Shown here: piece after piece, positions 63,868 to 64,000 of the stretch | How positions within the stretch are numbered: the first letter of the stretch is position 1 | Layout of the letters: the number at the start of each line of letters is the position of its first letter | NCBI GenBank assembly: GCA_035249305.1 | Contig: DATFGQ010000033.1 | Coordinates: 45,313 to 109,312 of the forward strand | DNA: 64,000 nucleotides | Direction: 5' to 3' | DNA from: DASUNP01 sp035249305 | GTDB taxonomy: Bacteria > Acidobacteriota > Blastocatellia > UBA7656 | Position numbers and translations under genes: made by a program | Notes under the pieces: model-generated | Database searches by the model: none | Told to the model about the DNA's origin: nothing | Seen by the model: only the letters and a program-made list of their open reading frames with translations

Positions 63868-64000
63868 AAGCTATCTCAAAAATAGGCTCTGAGTAAAATC
63901 AGGATGCAACCGAGATGAACGAAGCCCAAATAGTTGTCATCGTGATATTCATAACGGACCAAAATCCGACGGTAGTTTTGCAGCCATGCAAACAACCTCT
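63868..64000 (-). mobile_element. End of an IS5-type insertion sequence (cut by window edge)
   Basis: Starts AAGCTATCTCAAAAATAG, a plausible terminal inverted repeat, followed at once by the 3' end of a transposase reading frame. Only one end is visible. Confidence 0.7.
63876..64000 (-). CDS. Transposase C-terminus, IS5-like (partial)
   Basis: Reads RLFAWLQNYRRILVRYEYHD...FVHLGCILILLRAYF-stop, the characteristic end of DDE transposases of the IS5 group (RLFxWLxNxRRxxVRxE). The rest lies beyond the window. Confidence 0.85.
   Translation of the reverse strand, partial: RLFAWLQNYRRILVRYEYHDDNYLGFVHLGCILILLRAYF

Overview
The window is about 60% GC with Gram-negative features: a TonB-dependent receptor, a porin, a BamA/TamA-type barrel protein, lipoproteins and sigma-54 control. 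The carboxypeptidase-regulatory-domain TonB receptor, a reaction-centre-type cytochrome c, several DUF4440 proteins, a fungal/archaeal-type aspartate-semialdehyde dehydrogenase and GTGCGGCGACTTGTCGCC palindromes suggest an Acidobacteriota genome, perhaps Blastocatellia. That placement is inference; no rRNA or tRNA gene was seen.

Region 1 (1-31.7 kb) is an accessory locus bracketed by two direct copies of a CHAT protease/NB-ARC/TPR gene (1-3156, cut by the window edge, and 28004-31669). The copies align without net gaps. Between them lies a run of about 20 minus-strand genes (25112 to 3451). It starts at a good sigma-54 (-24/-12) promoter and ends with a receiver-only response regulator and a PAS-AAA+-Fis sigma-54 activator. 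The run encodes a transglutaminase-like protein, a protein with a repeated DG-LYE motif, a Cys-rich mini-protein, a protein built of APEsVGYYaE repeats, two pairs of related beta-rich proteins that look like capsid or particle shell subunits, and a cargo-like set. The cargo-like set has an M15-type peptidase, an Amidase_2 enzyme with a golvesin-like C-terminus, a class-A beta-lactamase-fold protein, a peptidoglycan-binding/OmpA protein, a GH18-like hydrolase, a caspase-like protein and a DUF4157 (HExxH) protein. Most of these have no Sec signal but share a short N-terminal motif (M-x-Y-[IFV]-[YR]). I see no packaging ATPase, portal, sheath, polymerase or integrase. My best reading is an uncharacterised sigma-54-controlled particle or wall-lysing delivery system, and this is the main candidate novelty. 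On the plus side the locus closes with a secreted protein of unknown function and a histone-H1-like Lys/Ala protein with a GLSGG tail.

Region 2 (31.8-51.1 kb) is ordinary chromosome. It carries a TonB receptor with its beta-helix partner and a lipoprotein, a DUF4139 protein, a porin, a BamA/TamA-like protein, a cytochrome/DUF4440/DUF3471 fusion, a CoA-transferase/two-MaoC/nucleotidyltransferase operon, glpD, a DUF4440 protein and an acyl-CoA dehydrogenase. Several palindromic intergenic repeats lie here.

Region 3 (51.3-57.5 kb) is a lower-GC RHS island. One RHS polymorphic-toxin gene is broken by two single-base frameshifts. Its C-terminal HExxH domain is followed by a small exported protein that could be its immunity partner, and it is preceded by a promoter and a structured leader.

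Region 4 (58-64 kb) holds a cytochrome c, a TPR protein, thymidine kinase, an M20 peptidase (probably DapE-like), asd and lysC (the start of lysine/threonine/methionine synthesis), a small exported protein, and the 3' end of an IS5-type transposase at the window edge.
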